Part shown: positions 1 through 10,592 of the stretch, in pieces | Numbering within the stretch: position 1 is the first letter of the stretch | Layout: the number at the start of each line of letters is the position of its first letter | Assembly (NCBI GenBank): GCA_003665825.1 | Contig: QPFY01000001.1 | Coordinates: forward strand, 2,349,001 to 2,413,000 | Length of the DNA: 64,000 nucleotides | Source of the DNA: Microbotryum silenes-acaulis | Lineage: Eukaryota; Basidiomycota; Microbotryomycetes; Microbotryales; Microbotryaceae | Direction: 5' to 3' | Translations under genes and position numbers: made by a program | The notes under the pieces: model-generated | What the model saw: only the letters and a program-made list of their open reading frames with translations | Database searches by the model: none | Told to the model about the DNA's origin: nothing

Positions 1-152
1 TGACTCGCTTGCTTTACCACGTGAGTGCCACCTAGATTCTCTCACTGGCACGGGACCGCTTAGCTGACTCCGCGCGTTGCGAAACCCCCGTTGGATCACC
101 TCATCGCCGGGACTCCCTGCCCGACCCACCCGCTTCGCGAACTCTCCTACAG

Positions 153-827
153 CGAACCTGACCCTCTCCGAATTCTACCAACACGCCACCACGACCCTTC
201 AAGCCCTCCTCGCGACCTCTTCCCCAGGATCAGGGGAGAGCGCGCTCGTGACGTGTTGTGCGAACGCTTCGTCCTTGCTCTTTGGACTGTTTGAGAATTA
301 CCCTCAAAAGTGGGGGACCGAACCGGGAAAGAGGGTCAATTGGTGTGGTACGTTCACACCTCGAATTCAGTCTCAGCTATCCTCCAAATCAGCACTGAAT
401 GCCATCACTAACCCCGAATCGCTCCCCAAACCTCACAGGTTATTACTTCCTTCCGACCCACCTAATCCCACACCACCGTACCACCGGCTCCCCTCCGACC
501 AAACTCTTCCTAGGTCCCTTCCACGGTCGACCAGCCTGCTCCTTCGTTCCCTTAACCAGTCGCACCCCAGGTGTCTGCGCCTCCGCCTTCCTTTCCCAAA
601 CCGTCCAACTCGTTCCTAATGTCCATGAAAGACCAGGTCATATCGCTTGTGACGGGGTGACAAAGTCCGAGATCGTCTTACCCGTTCGGGATGCGAAGGG
701 GGAGGTAATAGGCGTGTTGGATTTGGATTGTGAGGCCGTGCAAGGGTTCGGAGAAGAAGATCGGATAGGTTTGCTAGGCTTTGTCGAGGCGTTTGAGAGA
801 TGCGTTGATTGGGGGCCGAGAGTTTAA
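153..827 (+). CDS. Free methionine-(R)-sulfoxide reductase, GAF domain (5' partial)
   Basis: Reduces free methionine-R-sulfoxide to methionine in the cytosol, using thioredoxin. Exons 153-347 and 439-827 join in phase across an intron with donor GTACGT and acceptor CACAG, giving RVNWC-GYYFLP. Family landmarks in order: LSEFYQHATTTLQALL near the N-terminus, the RVNW core, LGPFHGRPAC, TPGVCASAF, GHIACDG, KSEIVLPV and GVLDLDCE. The three cysteines known to form the catalytic and resolving set of yeast-type fRMsr are all present (in GRPAC, GVCA and HIACD). A TGA at 65-67 closes the frame upstream, so the N-terminus must come from an earlier exon; AG at 151-152 is a plausible acceptor and GTGAGT at 21 a possible donor. 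The start codon was not located and may lie outside the window. Confidence 0.85.
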
Positions 828-1062
828 ATGGAGAGAGTACAAGTGGGTTCACTCGACGGCGGGGTGTTGTTATGCAATTCGCAATGCATTGTTCGGCTTG
901 AGGTAGAGATACAGCTCTTTCGGGCTCGGGAAAAGGGTAATCTCGGCGACGAGATTTTTCCACGGGCAAAACTCAGACCTGAACCCTGAAGGCCCCTATC
1001 AATGCAAGGACATGCAATAACAATACAACACACTCCCATGATAAGCCCACCTAGAAAAGATC

Positions 1063-2109
1063 CTAACTCATCTCCTCATCCTCCCCTCCGATCCCCGTCC
1101 CCGTCCCCTTCGCAGAACTCTCAAACAAATCCCCGCCACCCCCACCACCCGAAGCGCCCGCCCACTTGCCCAACACATCCACCAAATCCGACAATTCCGC
1201 TTCCGCCCCCGCGTCCACTTCTTTCATGACTTTCCATTCGGACGCAAAGTCGTCGACGGTGATTTCTTCGCAGGTGAAATCGGCGAGGAGTTCTCTGAGC
1301 TCGGGTAGAGGGTAGGCGGGGAGGGGAGGTGACCGATAGGGGATTGGATGAATCAGTGGTTGTGAAGGATGAAAAGAATTCTGAACTGGTGGAATTACCG
1401 TAATCGGACTGTGCCAAGGATCACACAGAACGAATAGGGAGCACGTAATAGGCGAAAATCGTTAGCTCGGCAACTTTCTGTTATCCTTTACGCCTCCCTT
1501 TCGCTCGCAGCACCCTACTCACTCAATTCCGCCTGATAACTATCAAACAATCCTCCCACATGATTCAACGCCTCTTTGGGATTCAACCCATGTTTCAACG
1601 CTGTTGTAGGATCCGCGAGCCAAACGTCGGCTTCGAAGAGGAGCGCTGAGAGGCGTTCCACGTCTATTTCCATTTTGGAGAGGTCTTCGCGCAGGTAGGA
1701 AAGCGCTTCTTCCACCGTTTCCTGAACCTGGGTGAGGGGTGGAGGTCCATGATCAGCCTTTTTTTTGCTCTGTGGTACAACTATCCACTCGGAACCGACA
1801 CCCCAACTTCTCGTAAACGGTTCAGCAGGAGCTTCTTCATGTATCCGAGCGCACCTTGACTATTCCACGTTCCCTCAACCCACCCCCCGGTCTATTCCTC
1901 GTCACCATCCCCCCAGTCGGCATACTCAACAAATTCTGTAATTGCACGTGCGCGGATTGGATCGCCTCGACGTTGTTGAGCGAATGACGGTGGTGCGAGT
2001 TGAATGAGGTGGAGAGTTGGTCCGCTCGGTGAAGGAGAGTGGCGAGGGAGGTTGAGGAGGTGGTGGAGGAGTTGGCGGTGGAGAATTGGGTGGAGAAATG
2101 ATTTGACAT
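1063..2109 (-). CDS. Hypothetical 229-aa coiled-coil protein
   Basis: Not recognised. Exons (minus strand) 2109-1855, 1727-1523 and 1292-1063 close in phase (690 nt, 229 aa). The start is MSNHFSTQFS, after a Ser/Thr-rich N-terminus. Residues about 30-75 and 86-150 are predicted helical, with heptad-like spacing (SYLREDLSKMEIDVERL). A glycine run near residues 210-215 precedes the C-terminus. Small size and helical content would fit a subunit of a larger complex, but no family motif was seen. It is tail-to-tail with the sulfoxide reductase, the stop codons being about 240 nt apart. The acceptor used for exon 3 (CTCAGAG) is the least certain boundary. Confidence 0.6.
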
Positions 2110-2494
2110 GGTTAGGATGGGTGGGGGGAAGAGAGCGGCTGGTGGGGAGAGCGGAGGTAGCGGAAAGGAGAGGAGAGACAATGACGATGACCGGGTTGAG
2201 GCTACGAAGCACAAGTCCTTGCCCAACCAGGCCCAACCTTGCCCGTCCTCCACACCACCACCTCCTTAGACCACTTTCCAAATGACAAGCATTTTCCAAG
2301 ACAAAAGCGTTTGCAAGTTTATACTTTTTAACCGGATAATGTTGTGCAAAAAATCACCCTTTTCAGCGTCAAAAAATCAGCAACTCTGCACGACCCGAAA
2401 GCGTTACGCTTGTCTGAGAGCCGAGACGAAGTCTACCAGTAGGCATCAAGGTTGCTGAAGCCACACTGATTGTATCAAGCAACACTACCTCCTC

Positions 2495-5400
2495 TCATCC
2501 CATCCGAAACGGATGCCCCTCGTCCCTCGACCCCACCTCTCTTCCTTCGTCTCCCTGCACCTGCCGTTCCACCTCAAACATCAAACTTTTCCCCATTCCT
2601 CCCTTCCCACCTCGTTCAATACGATCACGGAGAAGGTCCTGGCGTTCCCTGGCCAAGGCGCGAGGAGAAATGCCGATTTGCTCGGCGAGGGAGGTAGTTG
2701 TTGAGGATTCGGAAAGGTTTAGGGTCTGGGTCGACGGACGCGAGTCTGCACTGGAGGTGGTATAAGGGTCATATTTGAGGGGTGTACTGCGAGCCTGGGT
2801 CGCGCTGGTCCGTATAGGCGAGGAGGTCGAAAATCTTTCTTCGCCCCTCCCTTCATCCCTCCGAGCTTTCCCCACCAACCCCCTAAAGACCCCCTCCCAA
2901 GCAGGCAACGTCAATCCCTCATACCTCTTACTCCCACTCATCCCCCTCACCACCCCCCTTTCTACCGATCCCTCTTGCAAGCCCATCTCAAGCGTCTCGA
3001 ACAAAGGCCTCGACGCGAACATCGCTCTTCGCTCTCCACACCCTTGAACCAACGAGTGAAGTTCCTTCATGACTTGACGGTCGACGATGGACCCTGAGAG
3101 GCGTAAAAGGGTGACGAGGAAAGGTTCTTGAAGTTCTTGAGCGAGGGGGAGGACTTGGTCTAGGAAAGCGAGCATCTTCTTTGACGCGTCCACAATCGCT
3201 CGATCCCCGTCCCCTTCTTCTGATGACGATGGTGAAGCAAGTGCATGAACAACGGCGGCGAGAATCAAAGCCAGCGTGATCTGGCCAGACCAAGCCTCTT
3301 GATCGTCCAATAAAGCCTTGGCGAACTCATGTCTAGTCCTCTTGTCCGAAGTATACGTAAGCCTCTCGATCGTAGGGAGGACGATCTCCCCCATCGGCCC
3401 ATTCACTCCTCCTAACCCCGAAACCAGTCGAACAAGTTCCATAATCGCCGATGCCCATTCCTCCCCACTCTTCTTGGTCACTTCGATCACCTCCATCAAC
3501 CTCTCGACACCCAGCCCAACCGCCGTTCCATCCCCTCTCGCAGCAGCGCCTTTAACCGCCTCCACGACCCGACCCCAATACATCCCTACCAAATCCCCCT
3601 CAACCTTTCCCAACACCCTCACAGTCGCCTTCCTCACCTGCGCATCAGCGTCGTCCAATCCGCGCATAATGGCGGACCAAGCTTGTGGACCCCAGCTTTT
3701 CGATTCGTCCGACAAAGTTGACCACAGACTTGTTGGGAGGAGGGAGAGGGCTTGCAGGGCGAATAGACGAGAGTTCGTGGAAGGGGCTTGGAGTGAGCGT
3801 GCGATGGGCGTTAGGAGGGAGTCGAGGTCTGATGGACTGGGGAGGTTGGATGGGGGAAGGAGGGATAAAAGTTCGCTGAGTGTCAGGAGGAGTGCTTTAG
3901 GGAGTGCAAGGTGTTTGAACATCAGCATCGGCTTCCACAAGTGAATGTCTTGCAATGGACCGACTCTCACTCACCGTCCCTAACGCCTTTCCTACCCCCT
4001 TCGGCCCATTTGGCAACTTTCACCACCTCCCACGCGATCCTCCCCATCATCTCCTCCGCGACGAACCCCTCCTTAAGTTCCTCCACAACCCTCTCCAAAA
4101 CTCCTAGAGCCAACCAAACGCACTTCAACCCCCCACATTCGAAAGCCTTGTCATCCCAACCAGCTCCCTCTCCCTCTGACGGGGGATCTACCACCTTGCC
4201 TACTATTCCCAAACAAACCTCCATAATCGCCCCTCCTTCTTGCTCCCCTCCAGAGATGGGGTACAGACCGCCTTTAGTCCTTCTGCTGCTCGCTCGTACG
4301 AATGCCAACACGAGTTTAGGATCGAGTTCTTTTCCCCTCGTCGATCCGAACGTCTTTTTTAACCCCACGCTTTCCAGTTCATGATCCGTCTCAAGGAAGG
4401 CTCGTCGTTTACCTTTCGCTTTCTCCGAAACCTCTTCCCTTAGATTCCCCTTCGCAGGTGAGAACTCCATCAAAGAATTGTGAATGATCTTTCTCGTTTT
4501 TTCGAGCAGTCGTGCACTCGGTCCCACCTCGAGCAAGTTCTGTATCGCTTCGAGGGCCAATCGACGAATCGAAGAACTGAGCGAGGTAACGAAAAGGGCT
4601 TGGCTCAGTGAATCAAATGTCTTTCTTTAAGGGTGGGTCTGATGTCAGCTTACTTGATCCCTTCTACACCTCCTAATAATTCAACGACTCTCCCCGCGAT
4701 CGCAGGTACCAATTCTGGTCCCGCGATACGGTCCGAAGCAGCCGCTCGAAGACCCAAGACCCAACGCGCTTCGGCTCGGGGGCAGGAAAGGGGTGTGAAC
4801 AGGTCCTGCACGTGTGGGGGTGAGAGGTGAATTGCGTCAGATTTTGAAAGGTAACTTCTTTAAAAGAGTGGATGTGGTGCGAATTGGGTTTACCGCTCTT
4901 ATGGTATTGACGAGTAAAAGCTTGAGAGGATGCTGAGCTTCTTGATCATCACTGTGGTGTGGGGTCCCATCATTTCCCTCCGCGCGTCCTGGAGGGAACA
5001 ATGCATCACAAACGCGATAACCTACATCTTTCCCCCAAGAATGAACTGATCAGCGTCGGCCCAAGGTTAGCTTTGTTCTTTCATTAGCGCCATGTTTGAA
5101 CTGACCGACCCCTCGCTCCTCCTCCGTCGTTCCCAAACCCCTTCCCGCCAATTGCACAGCCCCAACCAACCACATTTCCCAATCCAAACAACCCTTCTCC
5201 TCCAGAGTCAATTGCGTTCGTTCCAAACCTTGAATCGTCTCATAGCAATAGAGAATGAGGATGAGGTCGTGCGTCATGGTCGACTGTTGGAGGTGACAAC
5301 CCGGGGAGAGTTTGAGAAGTGCCCACACTGCATGTGATCGGATGACGACGACGACGGGAAGAACGGGAGGGGTAAACGTACAGGTTTCAGGTTCGATCCC

Positions 5401-5697
5401 TTCTTCCAACTCGCTTTAATCTCCCCCAAACACTTCAACACAATCCTCAGAGTCTCCTGCGCATAAACACCTCCCCACGTCCGACCGTACGGCGTAAAAG
5501 CGTTCCAATAGAATCAAGGTCACGTGCCGAAAGGGTCAGCGCCAGCTGAACGGTGGCTAGCCTACCTAACCTACAGTTTTGGAAGAGGAGGAAGAAAGAT
5601 GACTGACCTCGTCGGATTGAGCATGCTCTAAATCGTTGACGAGCTTGTAATGCTTCGTTGAGAGAGCGCATGAATTCGCGTAGCTGATTTCGAGCAT
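2495..5697 (-). CDS. Large HEAT/ARM-like helical-repeat protein
   Basis: Multi-exon gene. The longest exon, 3894-2495, encodes repeated amphipathic helices of HEAT/ARM type (LLLTLSELLSLL, NSRLFALQALSLLP, DADAQVRKATVRVLGKVEG), then a low-complexity Ser/Thr tail and a charged helix (SPRALARERQDLLRDRIE). Upstream exons are about 4595-3975 (TSLSSSIRRLALEAIQNLLE), then segments near 4815-4655 (PELVPAIAGRVVELLGG), 4990-4895, 5340-5090 and 5460-5410. A first exon at 5697 begins MLEISYANSC. The intron 3974-3895 (80 nt) was fixed by phase. Adaptin-like or other scaffold roles are possible but unproven. A longer start at 5850 in the same frame is less likely because it adds only Arg/Ser-rich sequence. 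Confidence 0.55.
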
Positions 5698-6255
5698 CGC
5701 CGCGGCAGCCACGAGTTCAGCGACTATTAGAATGAAGCGGGCTGAGGGAGAGAGAGAGTCAGGCCGTCGCCAGCGCGAGCGCGCAGAGTGAGCACTGAGC
5801 ACGTCGGTTTGGGAGGCTGCACGGCCGTGCTCAGCAGCAGAGAGTCTCACTCTCCGAGTCAGCTCGCCCGCCGCCGGCCGGGAAGTTACTCAATTAATGC
5901 AGTGCTCGGGCATGTCTCGGCGAACTCGATGTTTTGCAAATAATTGAAATTGAGTCTCTGCTCAACCACGCGTTGCGTTGTGGCAAACAGTAGTGACTAA
6001 TAAGCGACCCTGCGATCGATTCTCAAACTTGCTCAGATGAGAGAGCAATCTCACGTGACTTGAGTCTTTTACCGCCGCCCCCGCCGCCGATGACATCGAT
6101 AACGGCCGATGACGAGGTCTCGAAGGCACCACGTGACGTGCGCGCGAGCGATCAAGGCAGTTCAAGGCAGATCAAGGCTTGCCTACGACGTCTCACCGCG
6201 GTCCGGTTTCCGGGCTTACAGCGCTCTTGTTCCAAGCTTCTCGGCTCGGCGGCTC
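5698..6255. other. Intergenic, border between host genes and kinase-like cluster
   Basis: Divergent promoter region between the helical-repeat gene (minus) and kinase-like copy 1 (plus). It includes a GC-rich stretch at 5860-5880 and several short pyrimidine tracts. No gene or repeat was recognised. Transposon and duplication density rises sharply to the right of this point. Confidence 0.4.
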
Positions 6256-8577
6256 ATGGTCCTAACCAGCAGTCCGCCCATCACATATGCTGATCTGCTC
6301 GACTACGCTTACCCCGCGAACAGCATCCCCGCTGCCGTCCCTTTCACCTCCGAGACCGGTCAAGGAGTGGCAGAATTTGGCCAGCGTCGTAGTCCGGGCG
6401 AATACGTGCTTTCCGAAGTATCTTTGACCAGCGTCTACCACGACTCGTCGATCGTCGATAGGGCCCTGGCTGGCCTTCGCCAGGGTCTCATCAAGTCCGG
6501 AATGCTTCACACTCCGCTTCCCGTAATCACACAAATGGAACTCGAGGCCCAACGCGTCTTTAACTTCTCCAAGTTCGACAGCCCGGAGACGGCTTCATAT
6601 GCCCTCACATGTATCAAGCAATCAATTTCAAATTACACGATCGAAGACCTGGAGCAAGATGACTTGCAAGTCAGTTGGTCGTCTCTGACGACGACAGATC
6701 TAGGTCCCGACTCGGAGCTGCAGAGCCTCCAAAGCCTTTCTATCGTCAGATGGTACGAAGCGGAGCGACAGAACGAGAAGATCACAACGAATGAAGTTTT
6801 AACCACGGTTGCGTTCCATGAACGCATGGCCCACGACCTCAAGGCGTGCTACTTCGACTCACCGTCCAGCTCGAACGGCGATCGTACGTCCGCCGGTCTC
6901 GGTTCGGAGCTGCTCGACATCCGACTCGTGGCCTCGACGGGCCGATTGCATGATCTTCGTGGTGGTCGTGCAATCGCTGCAAAGGTGTGCACGTTTTAAA
7001 TCACGTCTTTTGAGCTCCTCCAACCGCTGAACTGCACCCTTGACTCTCGAAGCTCGCTCTGCACATCCGCCTTGCAAAACGAGCTCGCTTCGGCGTCATC
7101 TTTGCTCCGCCGTATTTTGTTCTCGTGGAGTCAGGTGCGTAGCCTCAGATCTGTCTCTGGGAATGGGAGAAGTTTTACGACGTTGGACCACTGACCAAAC
7201 TCCACCACAATCCTCATCTTCAGTCGTCATTGACGGACAGTCGCACTTGCTCGTCGGCGATTTGCACTCCATCGTTTTCGATCCCGACGAACCACGTGCA
7301 ACGGTCAAACCCTTCAACGCGCTCTTCCTCGCCCTTCTGATGAACCATCACGTTGAATATCGCATCGCCTCCCCCTCTCAACATGTACTCGACAACGTCG
7401 TGAGGTATTCCCGATCGCTTGATTCGGCGTCCGAAGCCGACAACGCCTCAGCGCTCGATCGTCCCCCAATCGTGAGCTCGAACAAAAGCGACGACCCGTT
7501 CGGCCTTTCGCCTGGAGCTTGCCATGCGAGCGTCCCAGGTGATGACGATTCAGTAAAGAACTCCGAATCGAAAGGCGCCCGGAGCGAGCCAGATGGACCC
7601 TCAAAGCTTTTCACATGCAACGGAGTGACTGCTACCCTCCATCTGGCTCCTGGTCAAACGGTCAGTGCGCAATGAGCTTGACTGCGGGGTTGGATCGGTG
7701 TACTTATCCCACTCGCGCTTGCATCGGCTTCGACTGCAGATAATTTGTGATGCGAAGATACTACCCGAATCTCGAATGGCCGCCTCGCCAATCGAGCTCC
7801 AAGTTGAATACGAGACCGCTTCCTCGTCCCTTTCCGATCCACTACGAGCCAACAAGAAGATTCGTCTCGACGTGGAGGCGAGCCGTCGGTCAAACCTCGT
7901 CAGCGAGGCTTTATCTCCAGAGCTACAGAAGCTTTTCAAAAGGTCATCAACCTTCGTGCTGCACAAACGAGAGTTCAAGGTAAAGTTCGCTCCTCCCTCA
8001 GGCTCGCGACTTGCTCTCGTTCGTCGGATCGGTCGAGGCGCAAGCAGCACAGTATGGTAGGCCCAGTGGGTGCAAAAGGGGGTCGCAAGTGGAAGACCGC
8101 ATGTGATGAGAAGGTCTTCCTGTGTCGGAGTTGGGCAGGGTAAGCTCGTCGCCAAAATCGTCTCGGAGGACTTTGCCCCCTCGATTGCGAAAGAATACTT
8201 TGTCTACACCTCGATCGTTCCTTTACTTTCCCCCAAAGCGCGTCAGTACTTTCCCGCTTTCTATGGCCTGTACCAAAGTGGGACAGAGGGCCACGCCTAT
8301 GTTTTGGTGATGGAAGATGTCGGTTCGACGATCTCGCACGAGCAGCTGCAATTGGACAGCGAGTTGAAGGCCAAGGTCGAATGAGTCCAAGACTGTCTCC
8401 GAGCGACGATTGATAGTCTTGAGATGTAACTTATATTTTTCTTGCGCTTACAGTGCCGCGTTGAAACTCATTGCCGACGAGGGTCTCGTTCACGGGGACG
8501 AAGGCGCACGGAATGTGCTGCTTCGGCCCGACGGTCGAATCTGTCTCATCGATTGGGGTGAGGCGCTGTTGAGATGA
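6256..8577 (+). pseudogene. Kinase-like family copy 1, decayed
   Basis: Same six-exon plan as copy 2: 6256-6984, 7053-7134, 7224-7660, 7740-8069, 8139-8380 and 8454-8577. Family marks seen: N-terminal PPITYADLLDYAYP, a middle block SHLLVGDLHSIVFDPDEPRATVKPF, a glycine-rich loop IGRGASSTVW, a presumed ATP-binding lysine in KLVAKIV, the catalytic loop VHGDEGARNVLL (HGD with Asn) and LIDWG in place of DFG. Two lesions are direct: TAG at 8058-8060 inside exon 4, where copy 2 has GAG, and an AT instead of GT at the exon 5 donor (8381). Function is unknown; sequence features are those of a protein-kinase-like fold. A deeper start at 6109 is open but lacks the family's start motif. Confidence 0.7.
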
Positions 8578-9320
8578 ACATATCACCCGGACGCTTGTAC
8601 TTTCGTGATGTTGTAGCTGCTTCAAAACAATGTTTTGCGATAAGATTTGACTAAGGGGCCGTGACGAGTTCACGTTACTCCCGTCGGGCGCGAAGCTCCT
8701 GTGACGTTCGAGCCGGTTGTGGTCTTGTACCTAATTTTGGGGTACGTCTATGCTAAGATGCCGAAATGGTACATCGAATGCTATACTGTCAACGCGATGC
8801 ATACAAAAAACGCTTGCGGCCCAGAACGTTCACTCCGCGGCATCGTCAATCGCCGGTGGTCCGCTCGGCGTTGGAACGTTGGAGCCTCGGGGTTTAGGCC
8901 CACCTCCATTTGTCAAGGGCCGCAACTGGTACATTCTACTGATGTTCAGTGCACCGAAGAAGATCATGGCAACGGTGTGGCCCACGAGGTCGAGACATGA
9001 GGCTCAAGTAGACACGAGAAAACAAAGGGCGGGAGGGGCGAAGAAAACGGCATTCAACTCGGCTCCTTTTCTCGGTGATTGCCATTGGGGCCTGGGCGCC
9101 TGGGCGCTGTCGCCCCTGTCGAAAGCGGTTAGTCACCGCAAGCGCGGGAAGCTGACGCGCGCGGCCGAGGAACATCGCGCTGTGGTCATGCCCGACCGAC
9201 GACCACCTCGCACTCGCAGTACGCCTCATTTTTCTTCGCTTCATCTCCTCCTACATCCACAACCTGGTACGTCCCCGGTCAGTCGAACTTCGAAAGTGAG
9301 TGGACCCTCTTCCCCACCAC
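8578..9320 (+). repeat. 3' flank of kinase-like unit, duplicated downstream of copy 2
   Basis: This stretch aligns by eye with 13037-13700: both contain a GTACATTCTAC block, a short CCTACCTCCA/CCCACCTCCA block and a TTCATCTCCTCCTAC block before a family start motif. It therefore belongs to the tandem unit, not to unique intergenic DNA. No separate gene was recognised. Confidence 0.5.
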
Positions 9321-9329
9321 TGCACCTAC

Positions 9330-9400
9330 TACGAGCTATTGGGCTTCGTCTTCCCCATGCTTGCAGTGTCACGATCCCAAAGACTGCTTCCTTACTGCAG
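9330..9400 (+). pseudogene. Stranded N-terminal fragment of the kinase-like family
   Basis: The frame TYYELLGFVFPML at about 9336 matches the family's start motif (TYxxLLxxVYP). The homology ends within about 30 nt and runs into the foldback at 9429. It sits where the next tandem copy would start, after the 3' flank of copy 1. Confidence 0.5.
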
Positions 9401-9428
9401 CACCCGCTACTAACAGCAAATCGATCCA

Positions 9429-9990
9429 AAGGAGAAGGAGGTGCTGTCTGCCCCATTCAAGTCGGCACACCACAACGACTCTAAACACGGGGAGGGCGCT
9501 TTCAGCCTTGCGGCGAGGGCTCGACCAAGGCCGGCAAGCTCTCCTCGAGGTTACCCAACCTCGTGCGCTGGAATCTCGCGGATAATCTCAAATTTCCGTA
9601 CCTGATTGACAAGGAAGAAAGCACGGGCGAGCTCTTGGGTTGTTCGCCGGCACGATCGTTCAACCGCAGGGTCATGACCCTCTGACCACCCATCAGCCGG
9701 TTCGTTCTTCGTCGACGCGGTCCGATCGCGGTAGATGAGGTTTTGGACCAGCGGTTGGGCGATCGTGCCTATGAACCAACTCAAAAGCTCGACCATGCTT
9801 TCTTCCTTGGTAATCAGGTATGGAGATCTTAGCTTATCCGCCAGATTTCAGCGCACGAGGTCGGGTAACCTCGAGGAGAGCTTGCCGGCCTTGGTCGAGC
9901 CCTCGCCGCAAGGCTGAAAGCGCCCTCCCCGTGTTTAGAGTCGTTGTGGTGTGCCGACTTGAATGGGGCAGACAGCACCTCCTTCTCCTT
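9429..9990. repeat. Foldback element, 195-bp inverted arms
   Basis: Arms 9429-9623 and 9796-9990 are reverse complements with only scattered mismatches (both encode RRRRCCLPHSSRHTTTT on opposite strands). The spacer is 172 nt. It could form a long hairpin in DNA or RNA. No transposase or obvious target duplication was seen. Confidence 0.8.
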
Positions 9991-10592
9991 CGGAGTCCTT
10001 CTCGTCTGATTAGACAAACCGAGTGAGGATCCGCCGAGTAAGCAGCCGAAATAAATTTGCTCATGGACCTCAAGAACCGGCTCACCTAGTTTTGCTAAGC
10101 AATCGGGCATCGGCTGAGCGCTCGCGGCGGCTGCCACAGGAAGCAGTATTGCTAGTGGTACATTCCGTCCAGATTGAAAATGTAGCAACAAAATGATTGC
10201 TACTCTCGACTAAGAAGCGGTGATCACGTGCCTAAGAATCGCTCAGTGGCCATCGGTACACCTTTCGCAATTGCAAGCGGCATGTGAGACTCGAAAGTCA
10301 CGAATTCTGCTTTGAAATTTGAAAGGCGAGTATTTAAACTTCGACTACTGCCAGGATGTTGCCTAGTAATACATTATATACTGTTGTTGAAATCCATCAA
10401 ATCCATCTAAAGACTGTCGAGGCCAATCCACACGCGCGCTCACGTGACGCACGCTAAATCGCGGCAGCGCACTGCGCCGGCCATTGCCGGGCAACCGCCG
10501 AGACTTGGGTGCCGCAAGCTGCTCCCCGCGGCTTTACTGCATTCCATCGCAGAGCTGCCGGAACAAGCCCCTCTCAGGCTTCGTCCAGAACT
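9991..10592. other. Upstream region of kinase-like copy 2
   Basis: No gene recognised. AT-richer than its neighbours around 10300-10400. From about 10440 it shares sequence with the mirror region beyond 16702, so part of it belongs to the inverted duplication. Confidence 0.4.

Noticed and set aside
3895..3974. Frame break in the helical-repeat gene as a frameshift
   Set aside because: An 80-nt intron (GTGAGT..TAAAG) joins the two frames in phase.
6262..6552. Antisense open frames over the kinase-like copies (for example 12034-12519 minus, 14808-15299 plus)
   Set aside because: They mirror the coding frames, have no start context or motifs, and are identical in both arms only because the DNA is identical.
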